Source: DAIPKP01 sp964539095
GTDB lineage: Bacteria; Synergistota; Synergistia; Synergistales; Aminiphilaceae
NCBI GenBank assembly: GCA_964539095.1
Contig: CAZIFL010000001.1
Coordinates: 1 to 64,000, forward strand
Reading direction: 5' to 3'
Length of the DNA stretch: 64,000 bases
The position numbers and the translations under genes were made by a program. Every line of letters starts with the position of its first letter. Within the stretch, counting starts at the first letter, position 1. The notes below the pieces were generated by a model. That model ran no database searches. It was given only the letters and a program-made list of their open reading frames with translations, and was not told the origin of the DNA. Positions 6,405 to 15,918 of the stretch are shown piece after piece.

Positions 6405-9400
6405 ATGGGGCTTGAGACGAGAAAAACATTTGATGTCGTTTTGGAAGGATTTCGCAAAGGGTCTTTTTCAGAGCAGGACAAGGGATACCGTTTCGAACGC
6501 CTTATGCAGGCATACCTTCGGACGGATCCGAAGTACGCTTACTCTTTGGAAAAAATCTGGCTCTGGAAGGATTTCCCCGCACGCAAGGATTTTGGCAAGG
6601 GCAATGATGTGGGAATAGACTTAGTGGCCCGCACGGTAACAGGAGAATTCTGGGCTATCCAGTGCAAATGCTACCGGGAAGAAAGTTCCATTGCAAAGGC
6701 ATCGGTGGACTCTTTTCTTGCGACTTCTTCCAGACGTTTCTCCTTCGAGGGAGTGGGGGAACAGATTTCTTTCTCCCAACGCCTATGGATTTCCACCACC
6801 AACAATTGGACCTCTACCGCTGAAGAGGCTATTCGCAATCAGGATCCTCCGGTTACACGTCTCAACCTTTCGGAGTTACAAAAAGCCCCTGTGGATTGGG
6901 GGAAAATCGAACAGGGGTTTTTTGGAGAGGAATCCCGAACGGTAAAAAAGGCCCTCTATTCGCACCAAGAAGAGGTTCTCAAAAAAACCCATGAGCACTT
7001 CAAAGATCATGACCGTGGGAAGATTATCATGGCTTGCGGTACAGGGAAGACCCTAACCTCCCTCCGCATAGCAGAGAGAGAAACGGGAGAGAGGGGCCTT
7101 GTCCTTTTCCTTGTGCCTTCTATAGCTCTTGTGGGACAGGTGTTGAATGAGTGGATTGGGAATGCCGAAAAACCTCTCCACCCTATCTGTATCTGTTCCG
7201 ATCCGAAGGCATCCAAGAAGCATGATGGCTTTAGTGTGGTGGATCTTGCCCTTCCGGCCTCCACGGACAGCAGGAAGATTTTCCATCAGCTCAAGAACGC
7301 TGGAGAAAGAGAGGGGCTCACGGTAGTTTTTTCCACCTATCACTCCATTGATGTCATTGCAGGTGCTTTGGGAGGAAGGTTACATCAGGAAACAAACCCG
7401 CTGATGTTTCCGGAAGAAACAAGCCAAAAAGGAATCTTCGACCTTATCATCTGTGACGAGGCCCACCGCACCACAGGAGTGACTCTCTCTCAGGAAAAGG
7501 AGTCTGCTTTTGTAAAGGTGCACGACAATGATTTCCTTCCTGCGAAGAAACGTCTCTACATGACCGCAACCCCCCGTCTCTACAAGGAGGAGTCCAAAGA
7601 GAAAGCCAAGGAGAAAGAGGCTATCCTTTGTTCCATGGACGATCCGGCTCTTTATGGAGAGGAGATCCATCGTATCGGCTTTGGGAGAGCCGTTCAACAG
7701 GGGCTTCTCACGGACTACAAGGTGCTGGTGCTCACCATAAACGAATCCCAGGTTCCTCGGAATATCCAGGCCATGATTGCCAACGAGGAGTACGAGATTT
7801 CCGCAGAGGATGCCCCTAAGCTGGTGGGATGTATCAATGCGCTTTCGAAAAGGGTTTTGGGGGATCATGGGACGATAGCCGCCACTGATCCGGATCCCAT
7901 GAAGAGAGCCGTGGCCTTTTGCGGTAGAATCCAGGACTCCAAAAGGATTCGAGACTCTTTCAACGAGATTGCGGAAAAGTATCTCGAAAGCCTCCCTTGG
8001 GAAGATCAGAAGAAAACGGTACTGACGGAGGCCCATCATATTGATGGCTCCATGTCTGCTACCCTGCGGGATAAAGAGATGTCCTGGCTCCGGTCGGAGA
8101 CTTCCGAGGATCGGTGCAAAATTCTCACCAACGTTCGTTGTCTGAGCGAGGGCATCGATGTTCCTTCTCTGGATGCAATCCTTTTCCTTTCAGCCCGGAA
8201 TTCCGAGGTGGACGTGGTGCAGTCCGTGGGACGAGTCATGCGGAGAAGCCCCGGTAAAAAGTACGGATATATCGTCATTCCCGTGATCATTCCCGACAAC
8301 ATAGATCCTGCCAAGGCCCTTGACGATAACAAACGGTACAAGATCGTCTGGTCTGTGCTGAATGCTCTTCGTGCCCATGATGATCGGTTCGATTCGGAAA
8401 TAAACAAGCTGGAGCTGAACAAGAAAAAAAGCGGCAGAATAAACGTTGTGGGAGTTCCGGGTGATGATAATGGTTCCTCTGGAAACGAGGGGGAAGATTT
8501 TCCTGAGGGCTTTCCCGGAGGGTCGCAGGGATTTTTCGATTTCGGAGAGCTGCAACAAGCCTTTTACGCCAAGCTTGTCCAGAAAGTGGGGAGTCGCGGT
8601 TATTGGGAAGAGTGGGCAAGAGATGTGGCGAAGATTGCGGAGCGGCATATCGAAAGAATAGGGGCTCTTGCCAGAGAGAATCCGAAATACCAGGAAGCTT
8701 TTGGAAATTTCCTTGAGGGGTTGCAGAAGAGCATCAATCCTTCGGTTTCCGAAGAAGAGGCCATTGAAATGCTCTCTCAGCACATTATTACAAAGCCCGT
8801 TTTCGAGGCTCTTTTTGGAAGCTACTCCTTCGTGGAGCACAATCCCGTCTCCAAATCCATGCAGCGCATGGTGGATCTCCTCGAAGAAGGCAACATAGCG
8901 GAGGAGAGATCTTCCCTGAAGCGTTTCTACGAGTCTGTTTGGCAGAGGGCTCAGGATATCGACAATGCGGAGGGAAAGCAACGGGTTATCATCGAGCTTT
9001 ACGATAAGTTCTTTCGCTCTGCTTTTCCGAAGATGGTGGAGCAGCTTGGTATTGTCTATACCCCCGTGGAAGTGGTGGATTTTATCGTGCGCTCCGTGGA
9101 GGATATTCTCCAGAGAGAGTTCAAACGATCCCTCTCGGATGAGAATATCCATGTGCTGGATCCCTTTACGGGAACGGGTACTTTTGTTACCCGTCTTCTC
9201 CAGAGCGGTCTTATCCGTTCCGAAGATCTCGAAAGAAAGTATTCCCAGGAGATCCACGCTAATGAGATGGTTCTTCTGGCGTACTATATCGCCACCATCA
9301 ATATCGAGAACGTCTTTCACGACTTGTCTGGACGAGAGGAGCATCTTCCTTTCTGTGGAGCGTGCCTTACAGACACCTTCCAGCTTGGAGAAAAAACCCT

Positions 9401-11294
9401 TGACACCGCTCCTGTTATTTCCGGCATTTTCGCTCAAAACACCGAGCGGGTGGAACTTCAGAAACATACTCCTCTGCAAGTTATCCTGGGGAACCCTCCT
9501 TATTCGGTGGGACAAAGATCTGCAAATGACAACGCCCAAAATCAGAGTTACGAGAGTCTGGAAAAGAGGATTGCCGAGACCTATGCTGCTGCCTCCACAG
9601 CCACAAACAAGAATGCTCTGTATGACTCTTACATCAAGGCTTTCCGATGGGCTTCGGATCGTTTGGATGAGGGAAACGGAGGGGTTATCGCCTTTGTCTC
9701 GAACGGTTCCTGGATAGACGGGAACAGCACCGCAGGGCTCCGAAAATGTTTCGAGAAGGAATTCTCCAGCGTTTATGTCTTCAATTTACGGGGGAATGCC
9801 AGAACCCAAGGGGAACTACGTCAGAAAGAAGCGGGAAACGTTTTTGGTTCCGGATCCCGCACTCCCGTGGCGATTACTGTTCTTGTAAAGCATCCCGGAG
9901 CAAGTGGTAAAGCCTCTATCTTTTACCGTGACATTGGGGATTATCTTAGGCGGAAGGAAAAATTGCGGATGCTCCAGGATCTGCGTTCTCTTGGCAGTGG
10001 GGAAATGGAATGGGAAGAGATCACTCCCAGTGAAGAGGGAGATTGGATCAACAAGAGGAACAGCCTCTTTGATACCTTCATCTCCCTTGGAGATAAGGGA
10101 AAGGGTAAAAGCGACAAGACTGTATTCCATCCCATTTATTCCAATGGATTGAAGACGCAGCGAGACGCTTGGTGCTATAACTCCAGTAAGTCTGTGCTTG
10201 AAGAGAATGTTCGTGCTACCCTGGACTTTTACAATGAGCAGCGTCTTCTCTACGATAGGGCACAAGTAGAGAGGGGAACGGTTTTGGATCCCAAGGATGT
10301 GGTGGATCACAATTCCAGAAAAATCAGTTGGAGTTGCGCTCTTCTTGTAGATGCGCAGCGAGGACGGGAACATGTTTTTGAAGATGGTTTTCCCGTGGTA
10401 TCGCTCTACCGACCTTTTTTCAAACAGCATCTCTATTTTTCCCGATCTTTAAATGAGAGGGTATACCAAATCCCCAAGCTCTTTCCCTCAGGAGAGAGCA
10501 AAAATCTTCTTATCTGCGTTTCCGGAATAGGAGCCAGTAAGGATTTTTCGGCTCTGATGGTGGATAGCATCCCTGATATCCAGTTGATATTCAACGGCCA
10601 ATGCTTCCCCCTCTATTACTACGATGACGAGGGGCAACATGTGGGGAAAAGTCTCTTCGAGGAGGGGTATTCCCGAAAAGATGGGATCACGGATTTTATC
10701 CTCTCCAGGGCACAGAGGATGTATGGCAAGAAGGTGACGAAAGAAGACATTTTCTTCTACGTCTACGGACTTCTTCACAGCCCGGACTATCGCAAGACCT
10801 TTGATGCAGACCTCAAGAAAATGCTCCCCCGGCTTCCGTTGGTGGAAAAACAGGAGGATTTCTGGGCTTTTAGCGAAGCAGGACGAAAGCTGAAGGATCT
10901 TCATGTGGACTACGAGAGCATCCCTCCTTATCCAGGAGTGCTCGTTTCGGGAGAAGAGAAAGGCTTTTTCCGGGTGAAGAAGATGCGTTTTGCCAAGAAG
11001 GGGAAGGAAGCAAAGAAAGAAACTATCCTCTTCAACAGGGACGTGACCATAACGGATATTCCTCTCCGGGCTTACGATTATGTGGTAAATGGGAAGAGTG
11101 CCATTGAATGGGTCATGGAGCGGTATCAGCTAACTACCCATAAAGACAGCGGTATTCAAAACGATCCTAACGCATGGGGAGAGGATCAGGGGAATCCCCG
11201 ATATATTTTGGATCTGCTTTTGAGTGTTATTAACGTCAGCGTTAAAACTATGGATATTGTGGAGTCCTTACCGGAAATGTGTTTCTCGGAATAG
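6405..11294 (+). CDS. type ISP restriction-modification enzyme (nuclease, translocase and methylase in one chain)
   Basis: A 1629-residue protein with the domain order of LlaGI/LlaBIII-type ISP enzymes. The N-terminal Mrr-like nuclease has D72 and a Q86-x-K88 pair in GIDLVA...AIQCKCY. The superfamily 2 translocase has Walker A ACGTGKT (210-216) and DEAH (351-354). After a helical coupler comes an N6-adenine methylase with motif I DPFTGTG starting at D919 and motif IV NPPY at 1030-1033, then a C-terminal target-recognition region. Such enzymes methylate one strand of an asymmetric site and translocate to cut unmodified phage DNA. Every catalytic motif looks intact, and no separate specificity subunit is needed. 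The ribosome site is weak (GAGGGGG). Confidence 0.92.
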   Translation: MGLETRKTFDVVLEGFRKGSFSEQDKGYRFERLMQAYLRTDPKYAYSLEKIWLWKDFPARKDFGKGNDVGIDLVARTVTGEFWAIQCKCYREESSIAKASVDSFLATSSRRFSFEGVGEQISFSQRLWISTTNNWTSTAEEAIRNQDPPVTRLNLSELQKAPVDWGKIEQGFFGEESRTVKKALYSHQEEVLKKTHEHFKDHDRGKIIMACGTGKTLTSLRIAERETGERGLVLFLVPSIALVGQVLNEWIGNAEKPLHPICICSDPKASKKHDGFSVVDLALPASTDSRKIFHQLKNAGEREGLTVVFSTYHSIDVIAGALGGRLHQETNPLMFPEETSQKGIFDLIICDEAHRTTGVTLSQEKESAFVKVHDNDFLPAKKRLYMTATPRLYKEESKEKAKEKEAILCSMDDPALYGEEIHRIGFGRAVQQGLLTDYKVLVLTINESQVPRNIQAMIANEEYEISAEDAPKLVGCINALSKRVLGDHGTIAATDPDPMKRAVAFCGRIQDSKRIRDSFNEIAEKYLESLPWEDQKKTVLTEAHHIDGSMSATLRDKEMSWLRSETSEDRCKILTNVRCLSEGIDVPSLDAILFLSARNSEVDVVQSVGRVMRRSPGKKYGYIVIPVIIPDNIDPAKALDDNKRYKIVWSVLNALRAHDDRFDSEINKLELNKKKSGRINVVGVPGDDNGSSGNEGEDFPEGFPGGSQGFFDFGELQQAFYAKLVQKVGSRGYWEEWARDVAKIAERHIERIGALARENPKYQEAFGNFLEGLQKSINPSVSEEEAIEMLSQHIITKPVFEALFGSYSFVEHNPVSKSMQRMVDLLEEGNIAEERSSLKRFYESVWQRAQDIDNAEGKQRVIIELYDKFFRSAFPKMVEQLGIVYTPVEVVDFIVRSVEDILQREFKRSLSDENIHVLDPFTGTGTFVTRLLQSGLIRSEDLERKYSQEIHANEMVLLAYYIATINIENVFHDLSGREEHLPFCGACLTDTFQLGEKTLDTAPVISGIFAQNTERVELQKHTPLQVILGNPPYSVGQRSANDNAQNQSYESLEKRIAETYAAASTATNKNALYDSYIKAFRWASDRLDEGNGGVIAFVSNGSWIDGNSTAGLRKCFEKEFSSVYVFNLRGNARTQGELRQKEAGNVFGSGSRTPVAITVLVKHPGASGKASIFYRDIGDYLRRKEKLRMLQDLRSLGSGEMEWEEITPSEEGDWINKRNSLFDTFISLGDKGKGKSDKTVFHPIYSNGLKTQRDAWCYNSSKSVLEENVRATLDFYNEQRLLYDRAQVERGTVLDPKDVVDHNSRKISWSCALLVDAQRGREHVFEDGFPVVSLYRPFFKQHLYFSRSLNERVYQIPKLFPSGESKNLLICVSGIGASKDFSALMVDSIPDIQLIFNGQCFPLYYYDDEGQHVGKSLFEEGYSRKDGITDFILSRAQRMYGKKVTKEDIFFYVYGLLHSPDYRKTFDADLKKMLPRLPLVEKQEDFWAFSEAGRKLKDLHVDYESIPPYPGVLVSGEEKGFFRVKKMRFAKKGKEAKKETILFNRDVTITDIPLRAYDYVVNGKSAIEWVMERYQLTTHKDSGIQNDPNAWGEDQGNPRYILDLLLSVINVSVKTMDIVESLPEMCFSE

Positions 11295-11301
11295 AGGAGA
11301 G

Positions 11302-11463
11302 ATGTTTTTGCCGATGACTATGCAGGAAGCGTGGAATTTTTCTTCCTTTAGGGAGAAGAAGAGGTTGGTTTGCGGTCAGATACGAGAGGAGGGAAGGCAT
11401 GGTTTCTGCCGAAACATTGGAAGATTTTGCGGAACTCCGAAAACGAGTGGATCGCTTGCGTAG
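11302..11463 (+). CDS. possible small ORF downstream of the ISP enzyme
   Basis: A 53-codon frame starting at ATG 11302, seven bases after the ISP stop, with AGAGGAG just upstream. It is basic and overlaps the next small gene (11399) by 65 bases in another frame. I recognise no family. It could be a real leader peptide, the first part of a frameshifted longer gene continued by 11399-11647, or chance. Confidence 0.3.
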   Translation: MFLPMTMQEAWNFSSFREKKRLVCGQIREEGRHGFCRNIGRFCGTPKTSGSLA

Positions 11464-11647
11464 GGAATATGGGTGCTTTGTGAATATCCAAAGCATCCGG
11501 GAGATTGTCATGGTACAACGAAGAAACATCGACCTGAAGCCGGATCTTGAAAATCTTGCAAGGATGGAGAGATATTTATGCGGAGAGATTCCGAAAGAGG
11601 AAGTTTTTTCGGAAACCAAAAAAATTTCCCGTGATGAGGAGTTGTAA
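11399..11647 (+). CDS. small unknown protein, 82 residues
   Basis: An 82-residue, highly charged, helical protein (the segment FAELRKRVDRLRREYG looks coiled-coil) with no recognised family. AGAGGAGGG stands 7-8 bases before ATG 11399, which is good support for translation. It lies between the ISP restriction enzyme and the exported nuclease and overlaps the start of the latter by 14 bases, so the three may be translated from one message. A role as accessory or regulator of the restriction enzyme is only a guess from position. Confidence 0.55.
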   Translation: MVSAETLEDFAELRKRVDRLRREYGCFVNIQSIREIVMVQRRNIDLKPDLENLARMERYLCGEIPKEEVFSETKKISRDEEL

Positions 11648-12710
11648 TCAAAGGAATTCCGGGAAAAAACGCCTTCTCCCAGGCATTTTTTTCGCGCTAC
11701 TCTCTCTTCTTCTCGTTCTTCCCCTTCAGGCCCAAGCCATTTCCATCGGCACCTTCAATATCGAGTATTTCAACGTCTCTGGGAAAAGGGCATATTCTCC
11801 GGAAGACTGTAAAGCCCTGGCGGAGAGGATCCGAAATTCCGGAGCGGAGGTTCTGGCTCTTCAGGAAATCGAGGGCAACGCCACCATGCGTTTCTTCGTT
11901 ACGAAATTCCTCCCGGGGTGGAAATACGCGGGGAACGATACCGGAGGAAGGCAGGATCTCTATTTTCTCTGGAAAAACAGTATCAAGCTCCTGGATGATC
12001 CCACGGCATACGGAGCGAACGCTTCCTTCCGGTTCGAGGGGAAATCCTACAAACTCCATGACCGCCCTATCCTTGTAGGGAAATTCTCGGATCCCCGATC
12101 CGGAAGAGTCTTTACCCTGGTGAACGTACACCTCAAAAGCCAGTCTACCCGGGGAAAAGAGGATCAGGAACGGGCAGAAAGATACAACAATGCCAAAAGG
12201 GCGGAGCAGATAGCGTGGATCAACAAGCTCGTGGCATCTCTTTCCGGTCCCGTGTTCATTCTGGGGGATTACAACGTCGAAAATCCCCAGGGAACGGATT
12301 TTCCTCTTCTGGGCCTTCCCCGGGGAAAACAGAGTTACGATAACACGAGAAGCAATCTGGACTATATCGGATATACGGGGATCTCCAAGGGGCCATCCTG
12401 GAAGATCTACGAGGTGGAAAGTGCTATCCAAGCTCGGTCCACGAGAAATTCTCAACATCCGGATCACGATATGGTCATTCTTTCCCTCGACGGCCAGGGA
12501 ATTGTTTCCGGGAAAGGTGGTACCGCTTCTCCCCAGGTATCCCTTCCACCGAAAATGCCGACGGGCGGGGAAGATCGGATTGTTTATGTCACAAAGACGG
12601 GGAAGAAATACCATGAGGAAGGGTGTTCCTCCCTAAGCAAGAGCAAAATCCCTATTTCCTTGAAAGAGGCGATAGGGAAGGGGTACATTCCTTGTAAAAG
12701 GTGTCACTAA
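11634..12710 (+). CDS. exported EEP-family nuclease with a C-terminal Cys motif
   Basis: A 358-residue protein. Residues about 1-35 are a basic then hydrophobic signal peptide ending in Ala-x-Ala. The body is an endonuclease/exonuclease/phosphatase domain: N42 in GTFNIEY, E78 in LALQEIEGN, D212 and N214 in GDYNVENP, and D277-H278 in HPDHDM are the metal and catalytic residues. The C-terminal 40 residues (CSSL ... IPCKRC) match a small metal-binding motif common at the end of secreted nucleases. It probably degrades extracellular or periplasmic nucleic acid. The ATG at 11634 overlaps the previous gene and has a poor ribosome site, so translational coupling is likely. Confidence 0.8.
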   Translation: MRSCNQRNSGKKRLLPGIFFALLSLLLVLPLQAQAISIGTFNIEYFNVSGKRAYSPEDCKALAERIRNSGAEVLALQEIEGNATMRFFVTKFLPGWKYAGNDTGGRQDLYFLWKNSIKLLDDPTAYGANASFRFEGKSYKLHDRPILVGKFSDPRSGRVFTLVNVHLKSQSTRGKEDQERAERYNNAKRAEQIAWINKLVASLSGPVFILGDYNVENPQGTDFPLLGLPRGKQSYDNTRSNLDYIGYTGISKGPSWKIYEVESAIQARSTRNSQHPDHDMVILSLDGQGIVSGKGGTASPQVSLPPKMPTGGEDRIVYVTKTGKKYHEEGCSSLSKSKIPISLKEAIGKGYIPCKRCH

Positions 12711-12784
12711 AAGGCTTCTCAAATATCATTCGGTAAAAGAAGAATGTCTTTTAATTTTTTTCTTCTCGCTAAAGGAGGAGGCAC

Positions 12785-15535
12785 TTGGTGGAATTTTCTC
12801 AAAGCTCCCGAATAGCTTTATTCGTAGTACCGGCAATTCTTTCCCTATGGTGTCTCTCCGCTTTAGCAATCCGTAGAAAAGCTACTCCCATTCTTGAGCA
12901 GCTTCAACAGCAGCTAGAGGAAGTGGAAAACTTTCTCCCAAAGGGAAGCTACATAAGACACTCTCAAAAAACATGCCTCATGGAAAAAGTAGAAAAAATC
13001 CTCCAAAAGACCACACCCCCTTGGGGGGCCTCTTTCATGTTTCCCAAGGGGTATAGAAAAATCCAGGAATTTCGAAGAATCTTGAAAAATACCGAGTCCC
13101 GAATAGAAAAGGCCAGCGAAGCATTCGTAAAAGAGGAACTCCGGAAATTTGCCACCTTCTTCGACTCTGTAGAAAGCAAGCCCCTAACAGAAGCCCAACG
13201 CCGTGCCTGTGTTATCAATGACGATAGAAATCTGGTCTTTGCCGGAGCAGGTACGGGAAAAACCAGCACCATGATTGGCCGGGCGGGGTATCTTTTGGCA
13301 TCGGAGCAATGTTCTCCCGAAGAAATCCTGATGCTTGCCTTCGGGGGAAAAGCATCGGAAGAAATGAAGGAACGCCAGGAGAAGCGATTAGGGAAATGGC
13401 TCTCCACGAAAGGCGACATTCTACCTACCATAGAAACCTTTCATGCTCTGGGAGGTAGAATCATAGAAGAGAGTTCCGGAAGGAAATATGATGTCACTCC
13501 CTTGGCAGAAGATAATGGGAAGCATCTCCTTCACACCTTCATTGAGCGGAACATCCAAAATCGCTGCGAATATGATGAGGCTTTCCGTTGGAACGTCATC
13601 AAGTATTACGGAGGCGAAAGGTATCCCTATAAAAGCCCCTTCGACTTTCAATCCATGGAGGAGTATCGGGAGTATATCTGTAGCAATGAGATCATGACTC
13701 TCAAGGGAGAATGCGTGAAAAGCTTTGAGGAGTGCCTTATCGCCAATTTTCTCAATATCCACGGTGTGAAATACAAATACGAAGCACCCTACGAATATTC
13801 TACCTATGGCCCCGATTATCGGCAGTACAAGCCGGATTTTTACCTTGAGGAATATGGAATATACCTTGAGCACTTTGCGCTAAATCGGGAAGGGAATCCT
13901 CCCAAGCATTTCGACCAACAGAAATATCTTCAGGGAGTACGCTGGAAGAGAGCCCTTCACAGGAAGAATCAAACCATCCTTCTCGAAACCTACTCGTATC
14001 TGAAACGGGAAGGCAACCTTGAAACGTATCTGGAAGACCTTCTGAAAGAAGCTGGAGTCTCTCTCGCTCTTCGATCCGGAAAGGAAATACTCGAAGAACT
14101 CAATACCTCGTTTATCACAACGGAGCTTGCGGAGCTTTTCGGCAGCTTCTTGAAGCTTTTCAAGGAATCGGGATATGACAAAAAAAGCTTTGAAGAGTAC
14201 GCCTCTGGAAATCCTGAAGGATCCGCCTTGATAAGGCTTATGGAGATCTTCTATCCCGTATATGAAGCCTATGAAAACGAACTGCAAGAGAAAAAACAGA
14301 TCGACTTCTCCGACATGATCATGCAGGCTACCGCTCAAATAGATGCCGGATCTTTCATTTCTCCATACAAGCACATTCTCATCGATGAGTTCCAGGACAT
14401 CAGTAAAGCTCGGATGGGACTCGTTATGGCGCTCATTCGCCAGAATCCCGAAACAAGGCTTTTTGCCGTGGGAGATGATTGGCAATCCATCTACCGTTTT
14501 GCGGGAAGCGACATATCCTACATGAGGGACTTCGAAAAGCACTATGGCCCTGCGGCCAAGATCACCCTGGATACCACCTTCCGGTTCAATAACATTATTG
14601 GAGATGTGGCTTCCTCATTCATCATGAAAAACCCCGGACAGGTAAAAAAAGACATTTCCTCCGTATTCACAACGGATCATCCGGCAATATTCCTGATTCC
14701 TGCCATGGACGTTCAAGAAGTTCTTTCCGGGATCCTCCGGGAAATCCAATCTCTTGCAGAAGGGAGCTCCCACAAGAAAAGCACCGTTCTTATTCTGGGA
14801 AGATACAACTACAGTTTGAAAGAGTATCCCCTCAAAAAAAGGGATTTCCCGGGATTGGATATTAAGTGTATGACCATGCACGGAGCCAAGGGAAAAGAGG
14901 CGGACTACGTTGTCGTCCTCGATTTGGCCCATAAGAAATTCCCTTCTCAAAAAAGTACGCACCCAATCATCGAATCTCTTCTCCCCGAAAAAGAAACCTT
15001 TCCCTTTGCGGAAGAACGACGGCTCTTCTATGTTGCCCTCACCCGTGCCCGTCATGAGGCGTACCTTCTCTACGATCCTGAAAAAACTTCTTCCTTCATC
15101 CGAGAGCTTTTGAAAGAACGGGATCCCCAAGAAATTTTTATCCAGGAAACAGAGCCTATGGGAAGTTATGTTTTTTCAGAGATCCCTTGTCCGAAATGTC
15201 TTTCCGGCATCCTTCAGGTAAGAAAAGGGAAGAACGGAAACTTCGCAGGATGTAGCAATTATCCCTACTGCACATATACAAGTGACCTCTGCCCTCAATG
15301 CGGCAGCATCATGGCCCAGGAAAAGACAGCCCTATGTTGCGCTAATCCTTCATGCTGTATGCAAATACCTATTTGTCCGCTTTGCGGGGGGAAAATGAAA
15401 AAAAGAACCGGATCACATGGGGAATTTTGGGGATGCAGCAATTATAGAGGAAACGAGGAGTTTTCTTGCAGGCACAAAATTGGTCAGCTTACGTGGAATA
15501 AGAAAAACCCTAAGGTATTGCACCTAACACCTTAG
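12785..15535 (+). CDS. superfamily 1 (UvrD/helicase IV-like) helicase with zinc ribbons
   Basis: A 916-residue protein. It has an N-terminal hydrophobic segment (about 10-28) and a charged stalk, then a UvrD-type ATPase with Walker A GAGTGKT (154-160), DEFQD (534-538), the GDDWQSIYRF motif, and the late motifs MTMHGAKGKE and LFYVALTRAR. Between the early motifs an insertion contains KPDFYLEEYGIYLEH (D351, E362), which resembles a restriction-endonuclease-like fold. The C-terminus has three or four CxxC zinc ribbons of the topoisomerase I type. It starts at TTG 12785 (or GTG 12788) after GGAGGAGG. It is related to helicase IV but longer. Its place in a defence island suggests a role in DNA processing during defence. 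Confidence 0.82.
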   Translation: MVEFSQSSRIALFVVPAILSLWCLSALAIRRKATPILEQLQQQLEEVENFLPKGSYIRHSQKTCLMEKVEKILQKTTPPWGASFMFPKGYRKIQEFRRILKNTESRIEKASEAFVKEELRKFATFFDSVESKPLTEAQRRACVINDDRNLVFAGAGTGKTSTMIGRAGYLLASEQCSPEEILMLAFGGKASEEMKERQEKRLGKWLSTKGDILPTIETFHALGGRIIEESSGRKYDVTPLAEDNGKHLLHTFIERNIQNRCEYDEAFRWNVIKYYGGERYPYKSPFDFQSMEEYREYICSNEIMTLKGECVKSFEECLIANFLNIHGVKYKYEAPYEYSTYGPDYRQYKPDFYLEEYGIYLEHFALNREGNPPKHFDQQKYLQGVRWKRALHRKNQTILLETYSYLKREGNLETYLEDLLKEAGVSLALRSGKEILEELNTSFITTELAELFGSFLKLFKESGYDKKSFEEYASGNPEGSALIRLMEIFYPVYEAYENELQEKKQIDFSDMIMQATAQIDAGSFISPYKHILIDEFQDISKARMGLVMALIRQNPETRLFAVGDDWQSIYRFAGSDISYMRDFEKHYGPAAKITLDTTFRFNNIIGDVASSFIMKNPGQVKKDISSVFTTDHPAIFLIPAMDVQEVLSGILREIQSLAEGSSHKKSTVLILGRYNYSLKEYPLKKRDFPGLDIKCMTMHGAKGKEADYVVVLDLAHKKFPSQKSTHPIIESLLPEKETFPFAEERRLFYVALTRARHEAYLLYDPEKTSSFIRELLKERDPQEIFIQETEPMGSYVFSEIPCPKCLSGILQVRKGKNGNFAGCSNYPYCTYTSDLCPQCGSIMAQEKTALCCANPSCCMQIPICPLCGGKMKKRTGSHGEFWGCSNYRGNEEFSCRHKIGQLTWNKKNPKVLHLTP

Positions 15536-15830
15536 GGGCCAGACCTCGGCTTCTTAGCTGGAAGGTGCTGTGCTCCACCGAGCGGGATCCTACACCGCAA
15601 AAGGGGGCGACCCTTCTTTGGTAAGGAGGAGTATGATACATCGGAAAAGAGGGGAGATCAAGGAGAAAATTCATAATTAAAAATCATGTGCCCATATTCG
15701 GTGGCCAAGGCCCAGAAAAAGGGCCTGCCGAGCTTGTTACCCATCTAAAAAATGGCTATCTTTTCCAAAAAAGTGTGAGAAAAACAAAAAAGGACTCTCA
15801 ACTTCCCATAATGTCTCTTATGGGAAGTTA
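15536..15830. other. gene-free stretch with several hairpins
   Basis: No credible gene. There are three hairpin candidates: CTCGG/CCGAG (15545-15549 with 15578-15582) enclosing TGGA/TCCA; AGGCCC/GGGCCT (15708-15713 with 15721-15726) with an A-rich loop; and a perfect 11-base stem AACTTCCCATA/TATGGGAAGTT (15800-15810 with 15819-15829). A 15-codon frame with an AAGGAGG site starts at 15632. The stretch could be a structured RNA, or attachment-site debris next to the integrase wreck. Confidence 0.35.
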
Positions 15831-15918
15831 GAAGCTGAAAATATTTTTATAGAGTTCGTACGTATTGATTTTAGTTGACCTTTATTTTGTCTCAAAATTA
15901 GGAAGGATACACCATACC

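Noticed and set aside
8190..9539. A 449-codon minus-strand frame
   Set aside because: It lies wholly inside the ISP enzyme, whose motifs on the plus strand are clear; it is a shadow frame.
15512..15538. Terminator at the end of the helicase gene
   Set aside because: CCTAAGGT/ACCTTAGG pairs, but there is no T run after it.
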